This document shows positions 12,847 to 26,206 of a stretch of 64,000 bases of DNA, piece after piece. The translations under genes and the position numbers were made by a program. The stretch spans positions 566,731-630,730 of the forward strand of contig VZTG01010316.1 of NCBI GenBank assembly GCA_013397845.1. The letters are read 5' to 3'. The stretch comes from Melanocharis versteri. Its lineage: Eukaryota > Chordata > Aves > Passeriformes > Melanocharitidae. The notes beneath the pieces were generated by a model. That model had not been told where the DNA came from, did not search any database, and saw nothing but the letters and a program-made list of their open reading frames with translations. The first letter of the stretch is position 1, and the number at the start of each line of letters is the position of its first letter.

Positions 12847-15800
12847 CTCTAGTCTTGCTAGCCACACTATTTCATCCTCTGAGTTAAACATTACTAACCC
12901 ATGCATTTATCCGAAACTTGTTAAAACAAAGTTCCTCCTCCTACTAGAGCCTGTCCAGATTGGTTTTCCCCTTTGGGAATCTTTTGCAATGCCCAGTGAC
13001 AAGCTTGGCTGCTTTATTTGCTAGTGAGTATTCAGTAGATGTTGCTTCTCTGGTTGATCCCTCTGTTGATCTTTGTCTAGCTTTTGTCTAACAGTGGGCA
13101 AAGTTCCTTCCAGGTTACCTTCCTTTGGACTGGCCATGCTGCTTGTGCTTGAGGATGTCCACAGGGGAGTGTTGCAGTTTTGAACCAGTAGGATTAGAGT
13201 TAGGGGCAAGCTAAAATACCTCGTACTGCTGTCCATTAGGCTTTCTCCCTCTGGATTCACTTGTAGTTAAACACCCCAGTTGTTCAGGAACCATTCTTCT
13301 GTATAAACAGTTGTTGTGTTGTGCGAAGTGTGTAATCCCTTTTTTAGTTTGTTTTTTTTTAAGAACTAAAGGAGAAAAACCATAAATGTTAAGCCCAACA
13401 ACTAGAAAGCAATTTGAGTAGGTGTTGTTGTAAAGGAGCAGTTGGAGCTTGCCCTGCCTCCTACCCAGCAAATAGCAGAGCCCCAAAGGAAGAGAGCTGG
13501 GGCTTTCTGCCTTTCACCTTCCACTACCATGGGACCTGGCTACATTTCCCACCTTCCTCCAGCAAGCAGGAGCTTCCCTCAAGGACTCTCTTGAATGTGG
13601 CGGGGTTGGCTCATTTGAAGCGAGGTGGGTACTCTGCTGGTTTGACAGCCTCAGCGCCCGAGGTGCTGTATTTATCATCAGTGGGCTCTGGCCTCGGCGC
13701 CGGCTTCCCCTCAGCGTTTGTCAGCGCCGAGTCGAGGTGCTGGCGCGGCAGCGAGCAGCCTCCAGCAGAGATAATTCTTATCGTGTGTGCTGCTGGCTCT
13801 GCTCCGCTTTGCCTCACATGGTGACAATTTCTGCCTGCCATCGGTCCCCTCTTAGGATCCCAGTCATGCAGGCAGAAAACACGACCAAAGGATGCGTGTT
13901 CGTGCAGCTTTAGTGTTTGCGCCTTCAGTCTCCGTCAGCAAACTTTGGGAAACTGAATTCTTCTTCCCAGTCACTTTGTCCCTTTCCTAGCATATTTAGC
14001 ATTCAGTATCTCCTGTGCTGACCTTGTTCTTTAAATTGCACTGGGACTTCTCTTGTTCGAGACGCAGGTCAGCAGGAAAACAATCAAGTGTGGAAAAACA
14101 CGCCGTCGCTGTTCACTGGGGTCAGAGCAGTACAAGTGACCTAAATTTGAAATGCTCCATACTCCGTGGCTGATCCAGCATCCTCAGGCTGCAGCCTGTC
14201 TGTCTGCTGCAGTTGCAGACCAAGAAGTGATTTTGTTCTGGAGCAAGATTTCCACCGATTTAATCTACTAAAATTTGGAGTTTGGAAATCTGGGGCAAAA
14301 TGGAAGGAAAAAGAGGAAGCAAGAGAAAGAAATGCAGAAAAAGACAAGTTGTAATTGAGAAGCTTGAGTGAAGCATGAGATATTGCATTTTGGTCATACA
14401 GTGGGGTGTATTTTGGCAGTTCAATTTGTTAATTTTCTAGAACAGGCATGAAATCGCTATATTTATGTATATAGGAATTAATAATAGCTTACAAAAGAAA
14501 CATGTTAGCTTTTTTTTGGGTGGGAGGAGAAACCAAGAGCTGCCTGAAGGCAAAACATTTCTAATTCCCTTTTTTAATTTATTTTTGTTTTAATTTTTTT
14601 TAAGAGAGCTCATTTTTGCCTTGTGTGCGTTGCTGTTGCCCACACTGGTGCTGGAGGAGAGCATCTGTGCAGTCTGCATAAATTGATTCAGAGGGTGGCC
14701 GACTGTGCTTGGTGCTTCCTTCAGGTCACGGCTGCCACGGTTTGCCACCGTCTTTTCTGCGTGCATGAGCACGGGCTCACACATCCAAGATGTAGGAGTG
14801 CGAGTTCGAGGAGCGCTCGGCATCAGCCCCCGCACATGCCGGTTGTGATGCCTGCTCACAGAAGAACACAGGACAGAAAAAATCCAGGGAGGTTTTCCTC
14901 AGTGGGGTGAAGCTTGCAGGAGCACGCCCTGTGTTGGTTTTGCTGTTAAAGGCAGATACATTTTCGTTGGTTTGCTTCTAGGCCGCTAAATGCTCCTGAC
15001 TTCTTTCCTGACCCCTGGTTGATGGCACCAGTATCACAGGAAGGGAATCCTGTCACTCCCTCCTGCACAAGGGGCAAACCCTGGGTCAGTGGTGATGACC
15101 CAGGAGTACTTTTAACAACTAATGTGGAAAATTTGAGGGTTTTTGGTAGGGGTTTTAAACACAACAGGAGAAAGGGTTTGAGGAGGATCCCCTCCTATCC
15201 CTTTTTTTTCCTTAATTATGAGAAGTTTTTGAGTGGTTGTGCTGGTTGAACAATGCAGAGGAAAACAGCAGCATTCCTGCAGGGGCTTGCAAGAATTTAT
15301 ACTGGGTTTTTGCTGACACCTATTTTTATATCAGAGATGGCAAAAACGTACTGACATATCTAGTCTATCTGCTTGTGAATATATTTCATTTCCATATGCA
15401 TCCAGCCTTGCAGTGTGTTTGGTAAGTTGGGTTACTTGTTTTAGCTCATCTGTGCTTCTCCCTTCCCCTGGAGCTAATCCAGAAAATGTCTTGAAAGAGG
15501 AGGTTTTGTGGGGGGGGAAAGATTTAATTTGCATCATGAGGAAAATATGAAAAGTTTTCACAAGATGTGATGACTGCATTTGATATCCTGTAGTTTTTGT
15601 TAGTCTAGAAGTGATTTTTTTTATCTCCTCTCTCCAAATCTGAGTGATCTGAAGGGATGGTGATCATATATTATTCTTCTTCTTTGGCATTTTAATCTAG
15701 GAGCTAAATAACTTCTTTAATGAATAGGTTGACTCTGTAACAGTATTTCTGACATTTTCCACTTACTCTTATCTCCCCCATCCATGAGGTTGATTCTGTT

Positions 15801-16003
15801 TACTCTCTGTAAAATATTTTGCGTTATAAACAATACATTTTGCTTAGGATCTTCATCCTTCTCTGCAGGAGATGGAGAGTACGCTGGGCAGGAAAGCAGT
15901 GATTTTTCTGGCATTCAGAATAAAATATATAAATAAATACTGTAAACACGCCCAGACCTACATATATAGAAGTAATGTAAAAAAAATATGTATTTCCAAT
16001 TAG
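12847..16003. other. Non-coding DNA between two CR1 copies
   Basis: It includes the CpG/GATA patch, and a second mild CpG rise at about 14690-14840. Nothing else is recognisable. The CpG content of 13.6-14.9 kb makes an unannotated non-coding exon possible here. Confidence 0.6.
13618..13860. promoter_or_regulatory. CpG-rich patch with GATA motifs (candidate enhancer or minor promoter)
   Basis: About 17 CpGs in 240 bp stand out from the CpG-poor surroundings. Within it, AGATAATTCTTATC (13769-13782) is a palindromic pair of GATA sites 2 bp apart, and a third GATA core lies on the minus strand at 13672-13677. A donor-like GAG|GTGGGT sits at 13622-13630. It could be a non-coding first exon/promoter or an enhancer. 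No known protein is encoded in any frame. Confidence 0.4.
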
Positions 16004-16440
16004 TGTGTCCAGAGAAGGGGAGTGGAGCTGGTGAAGGGTCTGGAGCCACAGTGTGATGAGGAGGAGCGGAGGGAGATGAAGTTGTTTAGCCTGGAGAAAA
16101 GGAGGCTGGGGGGAGACCTGATCGCTCTCTACAATTACCTGAAAGGAGCCGGTAATGAGCTGGGGTTCAGTCTCTTCTTCCAGGTAACAAGACAAGAAGA
16201 AACAGCCCCAAGGTGCCACCCTGGGGGTTTAGATTGGATATTAGGAAAGTCTCTTTACTGAAAGGGCGGTCAAGCATTGGAACAGGCTGCCCAGGGCAGT
16301 GGTGGAATCACCATTCCTGGAAGCATGGTATGTGGGTGTGCCACGTGGGGATACGGCTTTAGTGATAACAGTGGTGGTGCTGGGTTAAAGGTTGGACTCA
16401 ATGATCTTAGAGGCCTTTTCTAACCTTAATGATTCTATAA
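16004..16440 (+). mobile_element. CR1 LINE fragment, 5'-truncated, plus strand
   Basis: On the plus strand the sequence encodes GVELVKGLEPQCDEEERREM, then LFSLEKRRLGGDLIALYNYL, followed after frameshifts by the usual 'gttcaagcattggaacaggctgcc' region. It ends in the CR1 3' terminus ending GATTCTATAA at 16440. It is truncated at the 5' end at about 16004, within the last part of the RT frame. The 3' tail, with the 'ggttggactcaatgatcttagagg' type of sequence, differs from the 28.8 and 56.4 kb copies, so it is a different CR1 subfamily. Confidence 0.94.
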
Positions 16441-19400
16441 TCCTAATTATCTCTTCAGGTTTTAAGCTTTCTCCTGCAACACTGATATTAATGGCGACAT
16501 TGGGCATTTCAGTTACTCATTTTCTATTGATGATGAATGAAAGAATATAACTGAATTCAAGTGGAGAATAAAAAGCAGCTTATAAGGATTACTAAGGTGA
16601 TGTAAAAAGAAGATCATGAACCTGTATAGAAGTTTTCACTAGCAGCGTGGTGTATATTTATCTTTTCAGTGCATGCATGATATCACATGAAAAAGATGTA
16701 ACACTGATAGAATGTAGGGCTTCACTGTGAAAATGCAGCCCTTACAGATTTATTTAGCAATACTGTGTGGTTTTTACTCCAAGTTATTGTGCTTTTAAGT
16801 ACTTCAAGAGATATGCACTTATGCATCTAGGTCTTGCATATTTACTGACATAAATTTCTCCAGAAAGAGCAGTAGTTGTTCACTTTGTGAACTGTGGAAA
16901 TTAGGTAAACATTCATACTTGTTAAATTTTATTTTTTAGCTACTGAGAAGAAAACAAAAAATATTTACCTAAAGATTGTGCCCAAAAATCAGAATATTCT
17001 ATGCTTGTGCTGAAGTACTGGAGCAATTACAAGAAACTAAGAAAATCTAAGAAGGAATATGCAGTTCTTTGTTTCAAATACTGCCCAAATTGGTGGATTT
17101 GACAGATATTTCTTATTGACTATTGCCTCCCATACATTTTACAATATAAAGCTTAACAACCTGATTTTTTGATCTACCTACTCATTCCTATTTTATTTTA
17201 TCCTTTTGCTTTTATCCATGTATTTTAATCCAGAACTCATTATGAAATTCAAGCTTTCAAAAAAGTTCACAAAATCGGTAATTTAAGACATGGTTTGTCA
17301 CTTTTACTTTCATAACAGCTGTGAGATAAATAAAATAACAAGATATTTACAGCACAAGGTCAGGCAGTTTTTTGTGATAGCAGCTTTTCATATAAGATTA
17401 CAGCTAAAAAAGAGGGGAAGTGCTGCGTTACATAATTCACTAAAGTTTGACACTTAGAATTTGTGTTATAACAGCACTTCATAGGCTATAGATGGGGCTG
17501 TTTCAAGTTCTGTTGTAAATCTGATTTTACAAGGCTTTAATGTTCTGTAGGCTAATAAAAATCACTCTAGGACTGAATGTGTGAAATAAAAAATTTGGTG
17601 TTTTTAATATATTTTAACGCTCAGGGTATTTTGTCATCTTAGATGTTTTTTTCACCAAGATTGCATTGCTCTTGTATTTTTGAACAAATCTTAAAGCTTA
17701 CCTTCATGTCTGAGGGAGGAGGGGGAAGAAAGAAAAGGAAGAACATAAAAAGGCATCCCAAAAATAGAAGTCTTGCATTTGCACAGTAAAGTTTAAGGTA
17801 TCAACATGAGCTTTTGGCACTGGAGAAAAGGGCATAAATATTGAGCATGAAATGTAGTGTAATAATGAGTGATAACATTTTCACGTGGTTGAAGTATAAG
17901 CCTTCCAGGAGCTACAGAGCATAAGCTGTAAGCCCCAGAAAGTCAGCTTTTCTGGAAGACTACTCCTGTGCACTGCACATCTCTCCTTGTTTGAAACAGC
18001 TGGGGTGTTAAGCAGGGGAGGAAATTGTCTGACCTGAAATTTTGAGGGTTTATGTAGTTTTTGCATGGTGGTGTTTGAAGGATTCACCTGCTTGGCAACT
18101 ACTATGAAGATGCCAACAGTAAGGAAGTGTGATTAAAAATCTCCATCTCGATTCCACGTAAGCAGCCGTGGCTTACAGGAGGAGTTAGCCCTCAGCCACA
18201 CGTGCTGCACTTTGCCATTTAGGCAGTCTTGATGCAAGGCAGTGCAGGGCTGCCCTAACAACCTGCCTCAGAAACCTCGCTCCCTCCGCTTTGTGTGTGG
18301 TTGTGATGCGAGAACAGTGAAAACTTTAGCTCAGGAATACTGTGTTAACATTTCCCTCAGTCCCCATGCTACTTTGTAATTTATGCTAGCTGTGTTCAAT
18401 ACTCGAGTAGTTGTCTCTGGCTCCCTTGTCTAATCTGGAAGGAGTGGACTGTCACATGCAAGGGTGACACCAGCCCACCCATGACCTGCAAGGCTTTCAA
18501 TGGCCTCGTCTGGGGAAAGGAAATCCGTGCAAGAGCATAAGCTTAAGGCCTGGAGGGACCTGGGAGCAAACACCTACAAATTTCCCTCATCCCTACTCCT
18601 TCCCCTGTGTCTGTGGGCGTGAAGTTATTAGTTTCCTCAGTGAGTATGATAAGCTTTCATCGGTGTTTGGTGACAGTAGCGTGCTACCCTTCCTCACCAG
18701 GTTGTGGTGTCCCAAGTATCTATGACACTGCTGTTCCAGCCGGTTTGCATGCACAGGGCGTGTTGCATTTTGTTGATGCTGGGTGAAGAAGAGAGAGCTG
18801 GGGAAGCTGTTGACTCTGCCCACCACATAAACTGTGCCATGGGGACCCAAGGGAGCCCCAGCAGTCACAAACCTGCAGCACAGTGTATGTTTTGGACACT
18901 GTTGCTTTGTCTGTAATTCAGCCGCTGGGAGGGACCCTGTGGGCTGGGCTGTGCTCTTCTGGGCTGGCAGAGATAACTAGGCTTGCATTGCACAGGTGCA
19001 CGAGAGACCTGCCAGGGATAAAAGGGGAAATCAGTGTAGGATAAAAGCAGCTCCAAAAAATAGTGTGTCCTGTCACCTTGGTCCCTGGTGAGGTGGCCAG
19101 CTGCCAGCTCCTCCCAGACAGCTCCAACATGGGCTTAAGTGAAGTTTAAGACTGCTGACTGTTTGTCTAATGTTGTTTGTTGTTCTGTACAGGCAATTGC
19201 AGAAATTAAGGATTCCAATATGGGGGTAAAAAAATCTGTTTCTTCAGAATTTTAAGTATTGCCTTCATTGTGGAAATGTGAGAAGCCACGATTTTCCTCA
19301 CAGTCAGGCAAGAGAGTAGCTTTTCTTTACATTAGACACTGTTGATTTGAGGTAGAGAGGGAGAGGTTGAAAACTGAGGGGACTTTTGAAGCTATGTCCC

Positions 19401-22400
19401 CCTCAGATGTACTCTGTGGTAAAAAAACAAAGGCTTTTTATTAGTATTATTTTTCCTATAGCTAGATCTTCACTTGAACACTTTTGTATGCTGTATTGTT
19501 TACTCGTGTTTTCTAACCTGAGCTTAAAACTGCCAGGCAGCTGGGGACTTCCTTTCCCTAGCTCTTGTCCACGAGGCATTACTGGACAGGAAGAGAGAGA
19601 AGTTCCTGCAAGAAGGCAAGGACAGGAGCTTCAGGTGAGTACATCAGAACTCCTCCTAGAGAAAGGGAATGAAGGTATCTTTGGTGGTATGAAAGCTTTA
19701 TTTGCCTCAATTTGCATCCTTTCAATTCATATCGTACTGAAGTCATGCTCTATCAGGCAGGACAGTTGTTCGAGTGCCCAGTGTTGTGAGCATCCATGGC
19801 AGAAAAATCCTTTTAAAATGAGTATACCTGGTTGGAGTATATCTGGTTGCATGTTAGAACTGTTAGACGTAGGAGGTTTTGTTTTAGGAAGTGTAAAATA
19901 ATGTGCCTGCAGGCAGCTGTGCAGCTTTGGTGTGAGGAGGACTGTGCTGGATGGTTTCAGAGGTGTAAAACATAAAAAAGGAACTGTGCTTATTTTAACC
20001 CTCTGTGCCTTCTGTAGTTTCATTTCAAAGTATGGAATCTCTTACTTTATGCAGTTTCTACTCCTAGTGATGGTTTAGTTAAGGGGCAGAAGCACAGACA
20101 AGTCTGGACACAGATCAGTTGTTTGCTTTGGTTTCACGTGCATTGATGTCAGCAGTGTGTGGTGAATTGGCAGCACAGCAAGTCCTGTGATAAGAGCGAA
20201 TGTCTGGGCAGCAAGCTGTCCCTGTGCCCCACCTTGAGATCTTCTGGGTATCTCCTGCTCTGAATGGGGTTGAGCATAACATGAGGGGTGTGTTATTACA
20301 GATAGTGAGAAAGCATCTGAGCAATTATTCTTCTTGAGAGAGCTGTTCTGATTTGAAGGGAAAGGAGGGGGATGGAAGCTGCTCTGTTGGCATCGTGATG
20401 CACAGTGGCTGCTTGTGGGTACCACCTCTGCTTGCATTGTGAAGGTCCCAGGATAGATAAAGCCAGGTTTAGGCACACACATTTTTAATTACATAACCCT
20501 TTGGGGATGGCTTTGCATACTCATCTACTACCGGATCAGAAAATAGGAGTAGTCTTACTAAGCCTTTTGCCACATGTTTGTTGAGGTTGTGGAAGCACGC
20601 AGTGAGAGTTCTTTTGCATTGTGTAGAAAGCGAGTTCTTCCTTGGAGATCTGCTTATTTTTACTTTTGAGTGTGTGTAGATTGAACTGAAGAACATGTGT
20701 TCACACAGTTGTGCTATTTAAGTTAATGTGGGGTGACTCAATGTGTATTCACTGCTGCGAGCGACTGCGACAGAACATTTTATTGTCTGAAGACAATGCT
20801 AATAATGGTAGCATTAAAACAGCGTTGGAATTTCAAAAGACAATATTCTGTTCCCAGAACAGCCAAATGACAAAGAGATTTGCCATTGTCAGACAGGGGA
20901 ACAGGAGCTGACCTGCAGTGCAAACAGTGCCCTCCGCATCTGCTGGGCTGGGCTGGGGTGTCCTGCCTCTCTCTGCTCCTGCTTCCCAGGACCTGCTCCA
21001 GAGTTTGTCACAGCAGCGAGCACCTCTGCAAAGGAAGCACTGCAGCAGTCAGCTGTGCTGAGAGCTGTTGTAACGCAGCCCCTTCCCAGGGTGATCCTAC
21101 TCTAAGCTGCTTTCATCCAACAGGTGAGCTATCCACCAGCATCTTGGCCAGCTGAAAGGGCTGGAAAGGGCAGGCACTGCTTTGGCTGCCCCTCACCTAT
21201 TGCTGCTCTGGTGCTTGGTCCCGCCAGGTACGCAGTTTGCTGAAGGAGAATTCAGGACAGGTGTGGTGTTTTGCAGTTAATACATTGTGGCTGCTGTGGC
21301 ATTCCCATAACTCACAAAGCAGCGATTCAGAAGTGAGGCAGTTTACATTGGTTGTGCTTTTCTTTACCATGAGTTTTGTGTAGGGATTGTAGGATGAAAG
21401 CAATGTGACTGTGGTGACTAGTGGAGCGCAGCTGTGCTGTCTTTTTTGCTAGGATATAGGTTATAAGTGCAAGTAAGTTGTTCATTATGAAATTCATAAA
21501 CATTACATATATATTATTAATCCTTAACACCACCTCTTATTATGTAAAAACAATAATAATTTCCTTATCAAAAGAGTTGTTAATAATGCTTGGATCCTGA
21601 AAACAAAGATGCAGGGGTGAGAGCTGTATACATTTATTCTTTCATAGGAAATATTTAACGTAAAACGTTTCCACCCTCGTAAATACTCCTTTGCAGCGGG
21701 TTCCTGGTATGCTGGTGTAATAGTCAGATTGGATAATGACGGCATAGACAATAAGATGAGAAAATGAACTGAAGAAACGATTGTTGGCAGTGCAGAGACA
21801 CTGGCTGGAAACCTCACCAACCTTAAATCACATTTGTAGTATCATGGCTTACACCCAGTATGGACGACATCTGCAGTGCAGAGCCATTTGGAGGTTCACT
21901 GTTGGTGAGCACATTGATACTACCATTGCAAGATTTGCTTCTATGCATTAGTAACTAGCAGATAAGATTGCTGTGAATCCAGCCTCTGAGTCTTGCACTG
22001 AACATCTTTCAGATGAGAAGCCACTGAGAACTTGCTTCTTTAATGACTCCCAGCAACATTTCCCAGAAGCCATGTGACAAAGTACCAGAGGGCTGGGCTT
22101 TGATTTCAGTAGCTTCATTATGGAGTTGTGCTTATCTCTTCAAATGGATCCTTTCAAAATGTAGTTTGTGTTTGGTTGGGATAGTGAAGGAAAAGAGCTG
22201 ATTCAAGGAAAATTGAATGGGGGAAGAGTGTCACATGTTTTGCAGTGTTGAGATTCCAGGCATCCTTGCTGTGAAAAATGGGAGTTTAATTACCCAGGTT
22301 TTGTGTGGGTTTGCTGAGTTGCTTTAGTTTGTTTGTCGTCTGTCAGTCTCTAATAATGCTATTATTTCCTTTCACTAAACAGAAAAAAATTAATTCAGTG

Positions 22401-23418
22401 ATCTCTGTTGCGCCGTGTCTGCTGGGAATACTGGTACTGAGTTGTATCGCTGCAAATATTGGTATGTTCTTGCTTGTACTGTTGGCAGAAACATTGGGGA
22501 GAGTCAAACAGCCTAATTCAATATTGCTTGCATATCTTCTATTTTCTTTTGAAAAAAATCATTGCACGGTTCTGCCTCAACGTGATCTTCTGTGAGCTGC
22601 AAGGAGCAGATCACATCATTACTATTGAACTGGCTAGGTCAGTCCGTGTGATACGAACCACAGAACTTTATGGAATACCCTCGGCAATTTCCCTGCCTAA
22701 TACATTTTTTGGGGCATCAGAACATCTCCTTTGGTTAGACAGTTTCTAAATAGCAGCATTTGTTATACCTGCCACTTGATTTTGTCCCAGCAAATCATGC
22801 GTGTCCCTGTGTGTCCCTGCATACCTGTATCACCAATACAGGGAATTTGGGGCATGTATTCAGCATGACAGCACAGAATGCACAGAATGGCACAGCCTAT
22901 CAGCCCTCTGTTTAATCTCTACTGACAGTTAAACACTGGCATTAGCAGTTTCTTATCCTTCTCACCCCCTTTCCTGAGCTGATTCCTTAATGCTGTACAC
23001 AAAGCAGTCCGGCACAGCACTGCCTGTTAAGTCACTGCCTTGCTGAGTAAGTTACAGGTGCCTGCTGCTAAAAAGGAAGAGATGATGCTTTTCTTTCTTT
23101 ATGTAGTTCTTGTTCTCGTCCTCATGTTTTCTTGATTTTCGCAAGTCATCCTGTTTTGTGTGCTGTTGGCAAGTAAATAATGGAGAGATGCAAAAAGCAG
23201 AAGAGCAGAGGAAATGCCTGGTGCCTGCTGAGAAGCAAATATTCCAGTCTTTCAAGCATGGAGAAATGGAAAGAGGTGGAGGTAGATGGTGATGAATTTA
23301 AACATGTACTTATTTATTACTCTGTCTTCCATGTCTGGATCATCTGCTGCTGAGGAGAGGGTGAGACAAAGAAACACAGATTTTTGGCACCATTGAAATG
23401 GAGGTAGCAAGAAGAGTT
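16441..23418. other. Non-coding DNA, no gene recognised
   Basis: 16.44-18.1 kb is strongly AT-rich. 18.1-21.3 kb is mixed, with small GC-richer stretches at 18.6-19.1 and 20.9-21.2 kb. Frames through these have no known domains, and the longest (171 codons ending at 19901) lacks an ATG at its open end. Confidence 0.65.
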
Positions 23419-23880
23419 CAGAGAATCATATAGGTTGGAGGGTACTTGCAGAGGTCACCTAGTCCATCTTGCTGACCAACCTGAGTCCCATCTTATCAGG
23501 TTGCTCAGGCACATGCACAGGACAGTTTTGAGCCTCTCCAAGGATGAAAGTCCAGCTGACTCTCTGGACTTCTGTTTCAGTGTTTTACCTCTCTGAAAAT
23601 AAAAAGAGTTTTTTTTCCCCCGTATAAGGCTGTAATAGCCCATTTTGCAGCTCTGGTCGATGCTCCCCTCCCTCTCTGTGCACCTTTGAGGACAGTCTGT
23701 GTCCTCTGCCATCAGGCAGTAGCAGAGAGTAGGTAGATCTCCCTGTAGCCGTCTCTTTTCAGGACTGAGCAAGCACAGTGCCCTCCCCCTCTCCTCCCAA
23801 GCTCCAGCTCCACAGCTGGCTCTGGTGGATCAACATGGGTCTGGCACTGGGCAGCCTGTGCTGCTCCAGGCAGCATGTCT
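23419..23880 (-). mobile_element. CR1 LINE fragment, diverged, minus strand
   Basis: The 3' end near 23419 begins with the reverse-complement CR1 terminus (agaatcatataggttgg). The minus-strand frame includes SPEKRRLQGDLPTLCYCLMA and later ERLKTVLCMCLSNLIRWDSG, matching the CR1 protein tail. Divergence is clearly higher than in the 16.0 kb copy. The boundary at the high-coordinate end is approximate because the similarity fades gradually. Confidence 0.8.
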
Positions 23881-26119
23881 GCAGGAAAAACGTTCTTCTG
23901 TGCTGCATCCCATGTGTACCCCGAGACTGGTTTCTCTTTTCTTGTCAACTGACCTTAAGCTCTTTCCTTTTTCAACCTTTTTGCAGGACATCTCCAAAAT
24001 TGTAACATTTTCAAGTGCTTGCATGCAGTATGATGTCACACCAAAATCTCTGTACAATAATAGAAAAGAAAAAAAAGCAACTGTTAATTCTTAACTCAGT
24101 TGCTTTTATCTCTCATGATACTCATTTTTACAACTATCACCATCCAGCAAGACTTGATCCTGACCTTTTTTCTTGAAGAACTTAAAATGTGTTGTCCAGT
24201 GTAAAATTAAATATTCTGCAGTCAAATGAAACATCCAACCCAAAAAGGCGGATGCTACTCCAGGTCCAGTATCTATGTATAAGTCATATTTTGTTAGCAA
24301 ATGAAATGGGAAAATGGTTCTTAAATAGTTTCTTCCGCTGCTTTCCTATTTTTTTATATTAGATTTCCCCTGGTGTTTCAAAAGTTTCTATGCAGATACT
24401 GTATACTCTCACAGCAAATCTAAACACAGTTTAGCAGGGCAAAGAGCATTTGAAGACTGGCTCAGTGCCCAGAGCCTGCTTTTAACCTCTGCGAAGGGCT
24501 TTGTCTTTCTCAGCAGCACTGAGTGTGGTGTAGCTATCCAAAATTTTCTAGCTAGGGGAGAAAAAAGAAAATTTCAAGATAGAATTTCTGAATCTTAGTG
24601 AATCAGATGTAACAAATATTGGCCTGAAAGGAGGCATCAGATTGTAAAGATCCTAAGAAACAGGATCAGGCATTCTTTAACATCCAGGTTAATGAGCAGA
24701 GAGCTATGGCACTTGATGAATTCTCATGAAATTTCTTAAGATATCCACTATCTCCCAGCTGAAAATTCACACACAGTTATTCTGTATATATAGTCTAAAC
24801 ACATTATGACCATTAAATATTGTCTAATATATGTATAAATTCTGCGTGGCTAATTTAGACTTTGGAAAATGCATTTTCTTCTTACAAATATATTTGAAAA
24901 TTCCTGTAGAGTAATCCACCAGCTCATCGAGGAGCTATTGAGTATGAGTTAAAGCGAATAGTATGTCAAGAGATTGACAGCTTGATTTTGTGTTGTTATT
25001 TCTCACTGACTGAAGAAATTGGATCTGTCTCTCCATCCCTAAAATAAAGTAATCCCAACACAATATTGAAGCACTCATGAAGAGCTGTTGCTCATAGCAT
25101 GATGCTCCTCTTGGAACTTGAAATAATGTGCATCCCTTTACAAGGTGCATGAATAAAATATTAGAAAGGTAGAGTTTGTGCCCTAGTTAGAAGTTATGTG
25201 CATGATCTCTTATCCTTGGTTGAACTGGGGAAACAACTAGAGTGGGAGATATCTTTACATAAAACAAACCTTATCATAGTTTTTGGTTTTGTTTCTTTTA
25301 GTGAAAGGGTCATTTATGAATGTGTGCTCTTTTGATTTGGGGCTGAGCATAAAATAGCTAGACATCCAAAAACTTGATATGCACAGTGAAATTTAATTAG
25401 GTAACTGCATAAAAATCAAAGGGATTCTTTTGTAGACAAGAAGCAAGAATCCCCTTTTGGTACTTGAAGCACACATGCAGCTGAGTCCTGTTTTCATCTC
25501 CTCTTCAGCAAGAGCTGTTGGTAATAGATGTGTAAGATCTGCCGCCAAGGGTGATGGGCCAGGGATATGAGGAGGAATGGACTATATTCCTTCATCTTGC
25601 GTGGTGCCTTCTTCATGTAGAAAAGGTGCATGAAGTCTAATATTTCAAAAGGCGGTCTTCAACTTCGTACATTCCAGTTTGAATTGCTAAATTTGGTCTC
25701 CACAGGCACCAAGCACATGGTCACAGTTTGACTTTTGGATGCTAATTACTTCTTGAAAGTATGCACAGAATCTCCAAATTTAGGCTTAATTAAGCATTTT
25801 CATGAAAAATTCAAGCCTAACTTTTTCAGTACCTGAATTTACCTTTCTTTTTTTTGTAAAAATTATGAAAAAATATGTCTATTTATAAAAACATTTTTAT
25901 ATCTATAACATGGACTAACTGTTGGGAAAGATAGTAAGCTTCAAATGTGCTCCAATTACACCGCTCCAACTGAAGTTATTTATTTCAAAAATTGGTTTTC
26001 TTTTTTGATAGGTTAGGCAAAACTGAATAAAATTAGTTTTCTTAAAAAATCTGTTCAGTGTTAACTCTCAGAGTGAGAGGTTACCTGCAATTTTTGTGAA
26101 TCATAATTATGTGAGACTC

Positions 26120-26206
26120 ATTAAAAAAAAAACCAAACTAAACCAAACAAATATAAAAAACCAACAAAAACAACAACAACAACAAACCCACAAAAAACCA
26201 CAGCTG
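26120..26206. repeat. A/C-rich low-complexity tract including (AAC)n
   Basis: A run of A-rich sequence with CC interruptions and about four CAA units near 26167-26185. It is the complementary-strand counterpart of the G/T-rich tracts seen elsewhere in the window. There is no sign that it is functional. Confidence 0.7.

Noticed and set aside
14805..14820. B-box-like GAGTTCGAGGAGC suggesting a tRNA or SINE
   Set aside because: No A-box at the right distance, and no cloverleaf can be drawn.
19386..19901. 171-codon plus-strand frame
   Set aside because: The open end begins at TTG, not ATG, and there is no recognisable domain. A splice-donor-like CAG|GTGAGT at about 19632 would be needed for an exon, but no partner is visible.
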